Source of the DNA: Rhizobium leguminosarum bv. viciae USDA 2370
GTDB lineage: Bacteria > Pseudomonadota > Alphaproteobacteria > Rhizobiales > Rhizobiaceae
Length of the DNA: 64,000 nucleotides
Direction: 5' to 3'
NCBI RefSeq assembly: GCF_002008365.1
Contig: NZ_MRDL01000003.1
Coordinates: 144,895 to 208,894 of the forward strand
Shown in pieces: positions 1 through 7,703 of this stretch; the first letter of the stretch is position 1, and the number at the start of each line of letters is the position of its first letter. The notes below the pieces were generated by a model. The model did no database searches. It was given only the letters and a program-made list of their open reading frames with translations, and was not told where the DNA came from. Made by a program: the position numbers and the translations under genes.

Positions 1-291
1 GGCAATGGCCAGCAGCCGGGTTTCGCGATCGCGATGCCCGCGCTGATCGACGGGAATGGTTTTGAGATTGACGGCCATATCGCGGGCGTCGTGGAAGACA
101 AGGTCCTCGAGGTGGACGAGTTCGCCGCCGAGCCACAACCAGGTGCAGGCGTCAATGAAGTGGGATCGTTCGATCCAGCCCACGCCGACCGGCGAACGGG
201 CGATGCGCCCGTCGAGACGCACCAGCGCGATCCCGGCGTCCGCAATCGGCCACAGGAGGCTGGTCAGGTGATTTTCGTAGAAACGTAACAC
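1..291 (-). CDS. RHE_PE00001/DUF1612-like protein, N-terminal part (cut by window edge)
   Basis: The frame read leftwards from a GTG at 291-289 is open to base 1, giving 97 codons. A TAA lies eight codons upstream (318-316), so the gene must begin close to this GTG. The translation contains LVRLDGRIARSPVGVGWIER, then HFIDACTWLWLGGELVHLED and LVFHDARDMA. This resembles the N-terminal half of the rhizobial plasmid family called RHE_PE00001 or DUF1612/HTH, whose function is unknown to me. The family name comes from remembered motif similarity and the GTG start is inferred. The opposite-strand frame at 34-288 is its shadow. Confidence 0.6.
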   Translation of the reverse strand, partial: MLRFYENHLTSLLWPIADAGIALVRLDGRIARSPVGVGWIERSHFIDACTWLWLGGELVHLEDLVFHDARDMAVNLKTIPVDQRGHRDRETRLLAIA

Positions 292-721
292 ATTGACATC
301 ATGGTAAACGCGTCCTTAATTGGAAGTGATCTCCGGTATTACTTCCGCGATCGATGACGATCGCGACGGCGGCGTTTCACTTCCGATAACTACCAATTGT
401 CGATGGTGACGCAATCAAAGTCCGCGCAATTCCCTTCGGCTGCTCTTGGCTCGAAGATTTGGCGGCGGCTTTTCAGCGTCAAAGCCTGCAATCGAGCAAG
501 AGGCTGTGCCTAACCTCCTCCAGATCCTCGGATTTCGGGCTCTTTGCCCATGGCAAGCCCCCAGCGCGTGTTCTCGGCCTCCGATGAGCCGTCCTCCATC
601 TCGACCTCGTTTCCGCGCCCGACGGCTTCCTATTCTGATCATAAAACACACTTGCAAAGGAACGTTTACTGACGCATGCATTATCTGTACAAACCGCTGC
701 TATAGACGACATCGGAGTTCC
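292..721. other. Intergenic region upstream of the recombinase
   Basis: This 430-bp gap separates the leftward partial gene from the rightward recombinase. The recombinase frame stays open back to 446, but that stretch shows no family similarity. It probably contains the promoters of both genes. Because many serine recombinases act on a site next to their own gene, a recombination site could lie at about 640-720, but I see no clear repeat pair. Confidence 0.35.
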
Positions 722-1639
722 ATGGCGAGACCCGCAATCCCCAATCCCCATCCTGCTCCCCAGAGGCTGATTGGATACGCGCGTGTATCGACAGAAGACC
801 AGATCAACGACGCCCAGGTGGACGAGTTGCGAGCGGCTGGTTGCTATCGCATCCATCAGGAGCACGGATCCGGGGCATCAAGGGTGAGGCCCATCCTGAG
901 GAAGCTTCTCCGCGAACTTGTCGCGGGCGACGTGCTCGTTGTCGTCCGGTTGGATCGGCTGGCGCGCTCCGTTAGCCATTTGCTTGCTGTCATCGAAGAC
1001 CTAGAGAAAAGGGGCGTTCACTTCCGGTCCCTCCGTGATCCAATTGACACCTCGACGCCGCAAGGCATGTTTTCTCTGCAGGTATTGGGTGCCGTAGCCC
1101 AGCTCGAGCGTGCGCTCATCGCAGAGCGAACCAAAGCCGGCATGAAGGCGGCTAAAGCGCGGGGGCGGCTCGCCGGCAATCCAGGACTTCGCGAGCGCCG
1201 ACCGGAAGCTATCCGTGCTGTCTCTGCCGCCCGCAATCGGGCCTATCTGGACGAACTGATCTCATCGGCGCAGACATGGTTGCCGACTGTTCGCAAGCTG
1301 CGGCCGCAACATAGTTGGGACAATGTGGTGCTGATCCTTAATCGCATGGGCCACAGCTGGACGGTCGAACGCTTGCGCCGGGCAGTTCACCGGATGGTAC
1401 GCGAAAAACTTGCGGAGCCAGAACTGCTCGCCCGCTCTCCTCGGCGGCCGCCCGAGGACAATCTGATGAAGTTGGTCGCCGCGATCGCGATCGCCGATCC
1501 CGACCTATCGCTTCGAGAGATTGCTGCGCAGTTGGACCAGATGCATGAGCGACCGCCGCGTGGTGGCCGGAAATGGCAGCCGTCTTCAGTGAGGGCGCTG
1601 TTGGACGAAGCGCGCCGCTTCGGACTCATACGCTTATGA
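722..1639 (+). CDS. Serine recombinase/resolvase family protein
   Basis: This is a site-specific DNA recombinase of the resolvase/invertase family, 305 aa. The start ATG at 722 was chosen because the family core begins just after it with RLIGYARVSTEDQ; Ser in ARVST is the expected nucleophile. Next come the GSGASRVRP region, the conserved VVVRLDRLARSVSHL segment and a helix with AVAQLERALIAERTKAGM at about residues 120-145, all diagnostic of the catalytic domain. The usual resolvase is about 185-200 aa. Here about 110 extra residues follow, with two possible helix-turn-helix-like stretches (QHSWDNVVLILNRMG and DLSLREIAAQLDQ). It may be a plasmid dimer resolvase or a mobile-element remnant. 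No partner transposase is visible. Confidence 0.85.
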   Translation: MARPAIPNPHPAPQRLIGYARVSTEDQINDAQVDELRAAGCYRIHQEHGSGASRVRPILRKLLRELVAGDVLVVVRLDRLARSVSHLLAVIEDLEKRGVHFRSLRDPIDTSTPQGMFSLQVLGAVAQLERALIAERTKAGMKAAKARGRLAGNPGLRERRPEAIRAVSAARNRAYLDELISSAQTWLPTVRKLRPQHSWDNVVLILNRMGHSWTVERLRRAVHRMVREKLAEPELLARSPRRPPEDNLMKLVAAIAIADPDLSLREIAAQLDQMHERPPRGGRKWQPSSVRALLDEARRFGLIRL

Positions 1640-1799
1640 GTGCTGGTCGTGACGCGGCTGAACGAGGCGCGCTTGATTGGCGACATATGGTTTGCCGCCC
1701 TTTTGGATATAGTCGATTCTAACCTTTCAAGGTGCTCTCTGGGTCTCCGCGACAGCCTTCGAGCATCACATGAGCGAGAGGATTCATTTCTATCACTCA

Positions 1800-2704
1800 T
1801 CGCAAGGGATTATGGTGAGTTATAGAAAGGGTGCCTATAACCGCCAATTTGGCCTCGATGCCGACAATCGGCCATCAACGCCGCAAGAGCGCGGCATCGC
1901 GGAAATGATGCTCGATGTGTACGACACTTGGTCCGCCCCGCTCAACGACGAAACCTGTTTCGCTGGCACGGCATGATGATGACAGGCAATCGCCATCTTG
2001 GAGCGATCGGCGCATATCGAACGCATGAAGATGCCATGCAGATTGTGCCCGGCCGTCAGGACAATCCGACCGTCCACTATGAAGCCCCACCATCAAGGCG
2101 GGTCCCCGCGGAAATGGCGGCCTACACCAAGTAGTTCAACAAAACGGCGCCACCCGGTTAACTCCCCTTGCCCGATCTTACCCGTGCCGGCGTAGGCCAT
2201 TTGTATTGCGAAAGCATCCGTCCGTTTGAAGATGGAAATGGAAGGCTTTGCCGAGCGTTCGCTGAAAAATCGCTTGCCCAAAACATCGGGCAAACCGAGC
2301 TTTGATTGCGTTTGTCCACACGATCGAGGATGGCCGGAAAGCCTATTACGATCAGCTCGAACGGCATCAGCGCATGCTCGAGATCACCGAATGACTGTGT
2401 ATTTGGCGGGAACCATCCTTGATGCGCAACAGACCACCTTGACTCGGGTGGCCTTCTATATCCGCAAGGCGAAATTCAATCACCGGTTCCGCGGGCAATT
2501 CAACGACCGCCAGGAGAAGGCCATCACTCGGATGTTCCGGAAAGGCCCTGGGGGGTTTAAAGGTGGACTAAGCGCTGAGAATTACATTTCGATCAGGCGG
2601 ACCTCGCGACAGCGACACGCGATCTTCATGACTTGTTGGAGAGAGATGCTCTCACGCGCACCGGCGAACGCCGGCACGCACGCTACGCACTAAATCTGCC
2701 CTGA
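1800..2704 (+). pseudogene. Fic family protein, degenerate pseudogene
   Basis: Pieces of one Fic (AMPylation) protein can be read in order across shifting frames. RQFGLDADNRPSTPQERGIA occurs near 1840-1900. After a frame change near 1958 come FRWHGMMMTGNRHLGAIGAY and VHYEAPPSRRVPAEM. Then TAG (2132) and TAA (2159) stops are followed by the active-site loop IRPFEDGNGR, a TGA near 2300, a frame change to HTIEDGRKAYYDQLERHQ, another to FRGQFNDRQEKAITRMF and KGGLSAENYISI, and a last one to RDLHDLLERDALTRTGERR ending at 2704. The usual HPFxxGNGR loop histidine is Arg here. The N-terminal part of the family is missing. It is clearly non-functional; its decay suggests loss of a toxin-like or regulatory Fic protein. 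Confidence 0.8.
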
Positions 2705-2796
2705 TTACGAATAAGAGACAGAACTCAACCGCCGCGTCCCTTTTGGACAAAGGACCGAAGAGGCTGAACCAGCTGCCCGACACGCGGGCCTCAAAA

Positions 2797-3063
2797 TCAT
2801 GCAAACCGGGTCAGGTTTCTCGACCGCGCTTTTGCAGCTACTTCCTCGCGATTGTGCGGCGGATGTGAAGTCTCGAGCGAATCGAGCAATTCTCGCGCGC
2901 ATGCGGCGATTGAAACGATTGCGTGTTCAAATGCTGCCTCATTGCGTTTCGACGGCTTGGTCGTTCCACTCAGCTTTCGTACGAACTGTAATGCCGCATC
3001 ACGTATTTCCTGATCGGTCGCCGGCGGATCGAAATTGAAAAGTGGTTTTATGTTTCTGCACAT
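2797..3063 (-). CDS. DUF2277 domain-containing protein
   Basis: This small protein (88 aa) starts with MCRNIKPLFNFDPPATDQEI and continues with ALQFVRKLSGTTKPS, a match to the DUF2277 family, whose members nearly always begin MCRNIK(T/P)LFNF. ATG at 3063-3061 is preferred over an upstream ATG at 3093 because the family starts there and GGGAG lies just upstream. The rest is helical and charged, ending in a basic KARSRNLTRFA tail. The biochemical role of the family is unknown. It is monocistronic between the fic remnant and the repeat region. Confidence 0.88.
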   Translation of the reverse strand: MCRNIKPLFNFDPPATDQEIRDAALQFVRKLSGTTKPSKRNEAAFEHAIVSIAACARELLDSLETSHPPHNREEVAAKARSRNLTRFA

Positions 3064-3447
3064 GGACTGCTCCCAGTCATCTTCGCTTGACACGTGGCCT
3101 AGGGCCGGCCGGACGGTGGCTCATCTGCACCGGGAGACTTCAAAACACGATGCGCCTTCTCTCGGTGCGACCACTCCCGTGCCCATCCCATCCTCGCCTC
3201 CCCCTCAATCCGACAGTCCTACCCCTCTGTCGCTCGGGCTGACAACACCTAGATACCGAAAAAGACGCCACAAGTCATTCTGTCAGCCACCGCTCCTGGC
3301 ATCGGGTGCACGCGCCATGGCGTCGAGGTCACCACTGACGCCGATTTTGCCGTCCGCGTCGGATGGTTCCATGTCCCTTTCGCCTTGAACGTCAGACCGC
3401 TCGGCACTCACCCTTAACGTCGAAGCCCCGGAAGTTGTCTCGCAAGA

Positions 3448-3463
3448 GGTAACAGCTGTTGCC
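3448..3463. promoter_or_regulatory. parS-like palindrome 1
   Basis: GGTAACAGCTGTTGCC, with one mismatch to a perfect 16-bp palindrome. The inner C-N-GC-N-G pattern fits the GTTNNCNGCNGNNAAC form reported for repABC partition sites, although the outer triplet is GGT/ACC here. Binding by RepB is inferred. Confidence 0.55.
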
Positions 3464-3816
3464 TTTTGGACCCCGGCTATCAAGATCGCCTCGATCGCCC
3501 AACACGAGCGACAGAAATCCTACCATTGATGCCACCGCAAACGCGCTTGTCGAGCGGCCCTGCCCCATCCCTTTCTGTCCCAAAGTTATGGTCGCTGCCA
3601 TCGCTCCGTGCATGAAGTGCACAGCACGCCACGCGCCATTGGTGACATCGTTTGACCGCCCGCGTCGGATCCTTCCACGGCCCCCATGTTTAAAACGTCA
3701 GACAGCTCGGCATTTATCCGCAACGTCCGAAGTTCCCGGAAGCTGTGTCGCCTTTGGTAATTGAGCTTTCTTGAAGGAGGAGAGGGGTCCATCCTGTCGG
3801 CACGCTCCACTCCAAA

Positions 3817-3832
3817 GGTAACAGCTGTTACC
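3817..3832. promoter_or_regulatory. parS-like palindrome 2
   Basis: GGTAACAGCTGTTACC is a perfect 16-bp palindrome. It is flanked by AAA and TTT, extending the symmetry to 22 bp (3814-3835). Likely RepB-binding centromere site at the end of repeat unit 2. Confidence 0.62.
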
Positions 3833-4180
3833 TTTGGGTCCCAGTAGGGCTGCCTGGTTGGTCAAACCCAGGCGATAATAACATTAACGTCGATGCCGCC
3901 CAAAAATGGCGTATCGATCCGACCCTGCCCTGTCCCTCTCTGTCTCCAAGTCATTGTCGCTGGCATTGCTGCAGGCACTCACTGCGCAGGACGCCGCAGC
4001 GGCGACGTCACCAGTTGACGCCGGTTTCTGCCCAGTCTGCGACTGGACCCTTCCACGTCCCTTTTGCAACCGCTCGGCACTTACTCGTAACGGCCGACGT
4101 CCCCGAAGTTATCTCGCTTTTGGTGATTGAGCCTTTTCAAGGAGGAGAAGGGTCATCCTTGTCGGCCGCCCCACCCAAAA

Positions 4181-4196
4181 GGTAACAGCTGTTACC
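4181..4196. promoter_or_regulatory. parS-like palindrome 3
   Basis: The same perfect 16-bp palindrome GGTAACAGCTGTTACC, again flanked by AAA and TTT so that the symmetry extends to 22 bp (4178-4199). It ends repeat unit 3. Likely RepB-binding site. Confidence 0.62.
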
Positions 4197-4212
4197 TTTC
4201 GAGCCCATCGAA

Positions 4213-5147
4213 CCAAGCTCGCCTGGCTCGTTGTCGACCGGATCCTGCCCCGGCCCTCTCCGTAGGTGGATAGGCAGATTACGTTCGACAGGGAGGAAGA
4301 ACGAGGTGGCGATAGGTAACCCCCCACCACGTCCATCGCTCCCCGCAGCGAGACAGCCTGCAGCACCCGGCCCGCGCAAACGCCATTGCCGGCCTTCATG
4401 GAACCTCTTCTGCTCTGCGGGTGCCGCAGATGCCGACTGCCTCTCCGTCCTTTAGGCAGCAATGCACAATGATTCCGGACGAGTCACAAGCTGGCCGAAC
4501 GGGTGGCATGGCTTCTTGAATGAACATTCGGAGACCACCTTCGTCACGGCTCGCACTCATTCTCTCCCTGATCAACGTCCATTGCTCGCGCACGCTCAGC
4601 TGCCGGCAAAGTTGGACGAACCCAGCGTGAAGCGACTCGGTTGGGTGGCCAAAATGCCCGAACAGAGGAACCGCCCAGGATCATGGATGCTGTGCGCTCG
4701 GCCTCGCCCAATGCCCTCGATACGCGCCACCCCGCTCCTTCGAATTCGTTTACGCCCTCCAACACCCATGTTCTTCTTCGAGCCGAGTGGCTCCAAGGAC
4801 GCGCAAAGATTTCGCCTCCGATCGGCAACACATTCAGAACGGAGGGTGCCCCGGATAGGCAGGTTAGTTCTCAATGAACAGGAGGAACGGGACTCCCCAG
4901 CCACAGCTATCTCGCCCGTCCTTCAGGGCAGTTGTACCGCCCTCGCCGTCTTGCGGAAGCCAGATGGACTATGGCTGCACCACGGCGGGCGCAAACCGAT
5001 ACCTGGCGAAACGACCGCTCTTTCTGGATACACCCGCCCCATTGCCGCTCATGCGACCCAGAGGGCGAAGCCACGCCCAGAAATCGAACTATTCCTGTAG
5101 CGGCGTCAAGGTAAACCTCGTCGCCGGTTCCGCATGCCCAAGCGCGG
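4213..5147. other. Region with no recognisable gene between parS-like sites 3 and 4
   Basis: About 935 bp downstream of repC. The start (GATCCTGCCCCGGCCCTCTC near 4240) resembles the beginning of another repeat unit that is then lost. Open frames exist (for example 4462-5100, plus strand), but their translations are rich in Arg, Pro and Ser, match no family I know and overlap frames on the other strand. GGATAGGCAG occurs at 4268 and 4853 in partly similar surroundings, hinting at further decayed repeats. Confidence 0.4.
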
Positions 5148-5163
5148 AATAACAGCTGTTACC
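5148..5163. promoter_or_regulatory. parS-like palindrome 4 (next to the repC stop)
   Basis: AATAACAGCTGTTACC keeps the inner TAACAGCTGTTA palindrome but has a degenerate left outer triplet. It ends 6 bp from the repC stop codon (5170), so it lies immediately downstream of the rep operon. Likely another RepB site. Confidence 0.55.
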
Positions 5164-5169
5164 TTTCGC

Positions 5170-6435
5170 CTATCTATCCCGTGTATTCATCCCGCTTTCG
5201 GCAAGACCGTAAAGGCTTTTTGAAAGGTGAAGACTCCCATCGACCGCCCGGTCGACCATTGCACGGAAATAGCCCCCCGGCTTTACAATCAGCTCCGGGT
5301 CACGCAAGGATTTTTCGAGCACAGTCGCCAAGATGGCGGACGCAGCATAACGGCCGACCCTCCCTACACCGTCTACCCATGCAGCCTCCGAAAGGCCGAT
5401 CATGCGCCGCATCATTTCGGCCGCGCCGACAACATCGGACCAGCCGTCAAACTCCACACTGATACATTCCTGCGCCGCGCGGCACCCAACCTGCAGCAAG
5501 CCAACCGGCACCGCAGCTAGAACAGCACCCTGGATATCACCAACCGTCTTCTCTGCCTGCCGCAATCGGGTTTGCATGTCACCAACCGCCGCTTCAGGCT
5601 CATTTTCATAAGCCATTTCGACGGCGGAGCCGTCGTCAGTTTGTTTGATGCCTCGCTCGGGAGAGCGAGTCCGTTCATTACTTTCAGAAAGGTTTTTAGG
5701 GGTTGTATTAATAATAGAGGTGACGTCAATGTCACCCGCGCATGACATATTATGCTCACCGAAGCGAGCTTCAGCATATTCAAGAACCTCGGAATGCAGT
5801 GATTCGAGCTTGCTTGCTTGCTCAGCGCGGCTCGCCATCGTCTCCATGATCGCCTGTGCAGCGCACCTCCAGCTATCCGCCTTCTCCGGGAATGCTTCGC
5901 AGGCATCGATGATTGCCCTGGAAAACCGCGTAACCGCACGCCGCGCATCCAGGGTGGCCTTCAGTTCCCTTTGATAGTTGTCAACGCTCTCCTTGATCTC
6001 CGCAAGCCGCACGCGTGCGGGCGTGAAATCGAGCCCGAAGCCGCTGGCAACCATCCCGTCATTGTCGCGGTACACGAAGCGCCGGCCCGTTGGGCTGTCG
6101 CGGTAGGCAGCGATCCCAGCTTCAACGATCCTGCGGAGGCACCGCGTAACCGTGCGCTCGGAGCGCAGCGTGTATTCTGCGAGCTTGGCGTTCGAAATTG
6201 CAACGATCGGCCTGCCGGCCCCTTTCCAGTCATCGCCGCGCGAGAGGCCAAGGAGAATGTCCAGGACATGATAGGTCGTGCCGTCGATCCCAAGGATCGG
6301 CGCTGCTTTCTTCAACAGGAGGGAGATCTCCGATTTCGAGGTGTCCGGTATGTCGTTGGCCATCGCCATTCGCGCGCTTGCGAGAATGGCCGGACTGACG
6401 CGTCTGAACGATGCGATTGCCGTTGCTTCTGTCAT
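5170..6435 (-). CDS. repC: Plasmid replication initiator RepC
   Basis: RepC initiates replication of repABC plasmids and is the only protein strictly needed for it. This copy is 421 aa, the usual size (about 400-440). The N-terminal half contains YHVLDILLGLSRGDDWKGAG, then SNAKLAEYTLRSERTVTRCL and FVYRDNDGMVASGFGLDFTP, the winged-helix DNA-binding region typical of RepC. The C-terminal part holds LEKSLRDPELIVKPGGYFRA and a final helical segment. It is the last gene of the rep operon, separated from repB by 239 bp that hold a counter-transcribed RNA. In this family the origin usually lies inside repC. Start ATG at 6435; its ribosome site (GGCAGG) is modest, as expected for an RNA-regulated gene. 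Confidence 0.95.
   Translation of the reverse strand: MTEATAIASFRRVSPAILASARMAMANDIPDTSKSEISLLLKKAAPILGIDGTTYHVLDILLGLSRGDDWKGAGRPIVAISNAKLAEYTLRSERTVTRCLRRIVEAGIAAYRDSPTGRRFVYRDNDGMVASGFGLDFTPARVRLAEIKESVDNYQRELKATLDARRAVTRFSRAIIDACEAFPEKADSWRCAAQAIMETMASRAEQASKLESLHSEVLEYAEARFGEHNMSCAGDIDVTSIINTTPKNLSESNERTRSPERGIKQTDDGSAVEMAYENEPEAAVGDMQTRLRQAEKTVGDIQGAVLAAVPVGLLQVGCRAAQECISVEFDGWSDVVGAAEMMRRMIGLSEAAWVDGVGRVGRYAASAILATVLEKSLRDPELIVKPGGYFRAMVDRAVDGSLHLSKSLYGLAESGMNTRDR
5650..5760. other. Candidate replication origin inside repC
   Basis: This stretch is locally much richer in A+T than the rest of repC (AGGGGTTGTATTAATAATAG near 5698). It also holds two perfect inverted repeats: CTCGCTC-GGGA-GAGCGAG (5652-5669) and GGTGAC-GTCAAT-GTCACC (5719-5736). 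In studied repABC plasmids the origin lies in an AT-rich part of repC, so this is the natural candidate. The assignment is inference. Confidence 0.42.
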
Positions 6436-6518
6436 TAGCTAGCCTGCCCGCAGCGCCTTAGCGTGCGGCTCCATCGAGATTCTTGTTGATGAAAGCCAGC
6501 AGACGGGCACAGTTTTTC

Positions 6519-6534
6519 GTTCCCAGCTGTTACG
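6519..6534. promoter_or_regulatory. Degenerate parS-like half site upstream of the ctRNA promoter
   Basis: GTTCCCAGCTGTTACG keeps CAGCTGTTAC of the palindromes downstream of repC on its right side and GTT on the left, but is not symmetric. It lies 6 bp from the ctRNA -35 element, in the repB-repC gap. It could be a weak RepB site or chance. Confidence 0.3.
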
Positions 6535-6540
6535 CAGGGG

Positions 6541-6569
6541 TTGATTGTGCCAGCGGTCCGTCATAGAAT
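6541..6569 (+). promoter_or_regulatory. Promoter of the ctRNA
   Basis: TTGATT (6541-6546) and TAGAAT (6564-6569) are separated by exactly 17 bp, a good sigma-70 layout, pointing against repC. Transcription would begin near 6576 and run to the terminator at 6627-6657. Confidence 0.65.
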
Positions 6570-6575
6570 CAGTTT

Positions 6576-6658
6576 GTTAGAGCTGATGTCGACGGGACGT
6601 TTTCGTACTGTCGGCTAGGATTTTAAGGGTTCGCCGATTGCCGTCGGTGAGCCCTTTC
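6576..6658 (+). ncRNA. Counter-transcribed RNA (ctRNA/IncA) of the repABC operon
   Basis: RepABC plasmids encode a small antisense RNA between repB and repC that lowers RepC synthesis and determines incompatibility. Here the plus strand (antisense to the rep mRNA) has a promoter with 17-bp spacing at 6541-6569 and an intrinsic terminator at 6627-6657, predicting an RNA of about 80 nt. No coding frame competes. The 5' end is estimated from the -10 box. Position, strand and signals all agree with the known arrangement. Confidence 0.75.
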
Positions 6659-6660
6659 CT
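6627..6660 (+). terminator. Intrinsic terminator of the ctRNA
   Basis: GGGTTCGCCGA (6627-6637), loop TTGCCG, TCGGTGAGCCC (6644-6654). On plus-strand RNA all 11 positions pair, two as G-U wobbles. On the minus strand the same two positions become mismatches, so the hairpin is strand-specific. TTT and a pyrimidine-rich tract follow. Confidence 0.75.
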
Positions 6661-6674
6661 ATTTCTGAACCAGC

Positions 6675-7703
6675 CTACCGCATCGGCGTCTCCACGTTTT
6701 GTTGCCGGTACTCGTCCACCAGTGCCGGAAGCTTTTCGATGAGCCAGGCTGACAGGCCTGGCATCTTGCTTTCCGGAATTGTAATGAGCGTTGAGGAACG
6801 CGAGGATTTCGCAGTAATCACCGCGCCGCCACCGACCTCGATCTCTTCGCCGCGATCTCCGCTGGCTGCCTTGTGTTCCAGGGCGTTCATCAGCGCGGCG
6901 AAGCGCTGATCGCTTGGGGACGCAACCCATGTCCTCGTCGACGTCACCTGGTCAATGATAAGCTGGGCTGCGGCCGGAGCCCTACCGTCCTTGAAATGGG
7001 CGGCGAGCTTTTCCCACTTCGGCCGGCCAATTGAAGGCGCCGAACCGATCCTGGCGATCAGTTCGGCCGGGAACTGTTCTGCGATCCCAATCAGCATCGA
7101 AATATAGGTCAGCTTGCCGTCTGCCCTACCGAGGGCGGCAGCAATCGTCTCCCGGCGGAAGCCGCGCGACTTGAGGGTTGCAGCAAACAGCGCCTGCTCG
7201 ATGAACGAGAGATTGGCGCGCTCGGTATTCTCGATCCCCTGAGCGACCACCAACTCGTCGTCGGTGAGCTCACGGATGATCGCTTTTACCGGCCGTTCAA
7301 GAATCTGACAGGCCCGCAAACGCCTATGGCCATAAGCGACCTGAAAGTAGCCTTGCTTGTCAGGGGAGGGGCGAACGAGGATGGGAAGTCTCTGGCCGCT
7401 TTCGCGGATGCCCTCAACGAAACCCTGAAATAACGGATCTCCCTCGATGTCGAGGCGATCCCTGACAAAGGAGGGAACGACATGGGCGGAGTCAATTTCG
7501 ACAATTGCTTCAGAACCGCTCAGTTGTTCACGAAGGCGGTCGTTCTCCTCTTCCACGGCGACAAAGGCCCGGTCCATGGACTTGACGGCTCCAGATCCAA
7601 CTTTGACCGCGGGACCTGCCGAGATCTGTTTGGCAAGCTCAGCGGAATCGACATTCCCAAAAAGGGATTTCATCCGATTGGAGCGTTCTTTGGCATTGGT
7701 CAT
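6675..7703 (-). CDS. repB: Plasmid partitioning protein RepB (ParB family)
   Basis: RepB binds the centromere sites and works with RepA in segregation and in autoregulation of the operon. It is 342 aa. ATG at 7703 forms an ATGA overlap with the repA stop (7702-7700), so it is preferred over the start 12 bases upstream. The ParB N-terminal core is clear: GIRESGQRLPILVRPS, VAYGHRRLRACQIL and VVAQGIENTERANLSFIEQA at about residues 90-170. It is followed by the HTH region (RRETIAAALGRADGKLTYIS) that should read the palindromes downstream of repC. The C-terminal third is the variable dimerisation part. Confidence 0.94.
   Translation of the reverse strand: MTNAKERSNRMKSLFGNVDSAELAKQISAGPAVKVGSGAVKSMDRAFVAVEEENDRLREQLSGSEAIVEIDSAHVVPSFVRDRLDIEGDPLFQGFVEGIRESGQRLPILVRPSPDKQGYFQVAYGHRRLRACQILERPVKAIIRELTDDELVVAQGIENTERANLSFIEQALFAATLKSRGFRRETIAAALGRADGKLTYISMLIGIAEQFPAELIARIGSAPSIGRPKWEKLAAHFKDGRAPAAAQLIIDQVTSTRTWVASPSDQRFAALMNALEHKAASGDRGEEIEVGGGAVITAKSSRSSTLITIPESKMPGLSAWLIEKLPALVDEYRQQNVETPMR

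Larger units (their letters stand above)
3208..4212. repeat. Imperfect tandem units (~365 bp) carrying parS-like palindromes
   Basis: Three related units can be aligned: about 3208-3475, 3548-3845 and 3914-4212. Shared landmarks are ATCCGACcCTGCCc at the unit start, CAAGTCATT or its variant, CGTCGGATCCTTCCACG variants, GCTCGGCA (3399, 3705, 4072), GTCCGAAGTTCCCGG variants, AGGAGGAGA (units 2 and 3) and finally the palindrome GGTAACAGCTGTTACC. Palindrome-to-palindrome spacing is 369 and 364 bp. Unit 1 lacks roughly 60 bp including the AGGAGGAGA part. No convincing gene lies here. Its place just downstream of repC fits a plasmid centromere (partition) region made by tandem duplication. Confidence 0.7.

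Noticed and set aside
446..721. Upstream extension of the recombinase frame (92 extra codons)
   Set aside because: The text is unlike any resolvase N-terminus. The catalytic domain starts right after the ATG at 722, so the extension is chance openness.
3208..4212. Repeats considered as a CRISPR array
   Set aside because: Units are about 365 bp, imperfect and only three in number, with no short identical repeats, spacers or cas genes. They fit a partition region instead.
4268..4862. GGATAGGCAG repeated at 4268 and 4853
   Set aside because: Ten identical bases with only loosely similar flanks; may be chance, not enough to call a repeat.
4462..5100. 212-codon plus-strand frame downstream of repC
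   Set aside because: Arg/Pro/Ser-rich with no motif, weak start, competing frames on the other strand; typical of non-coding GC-rich DNA.
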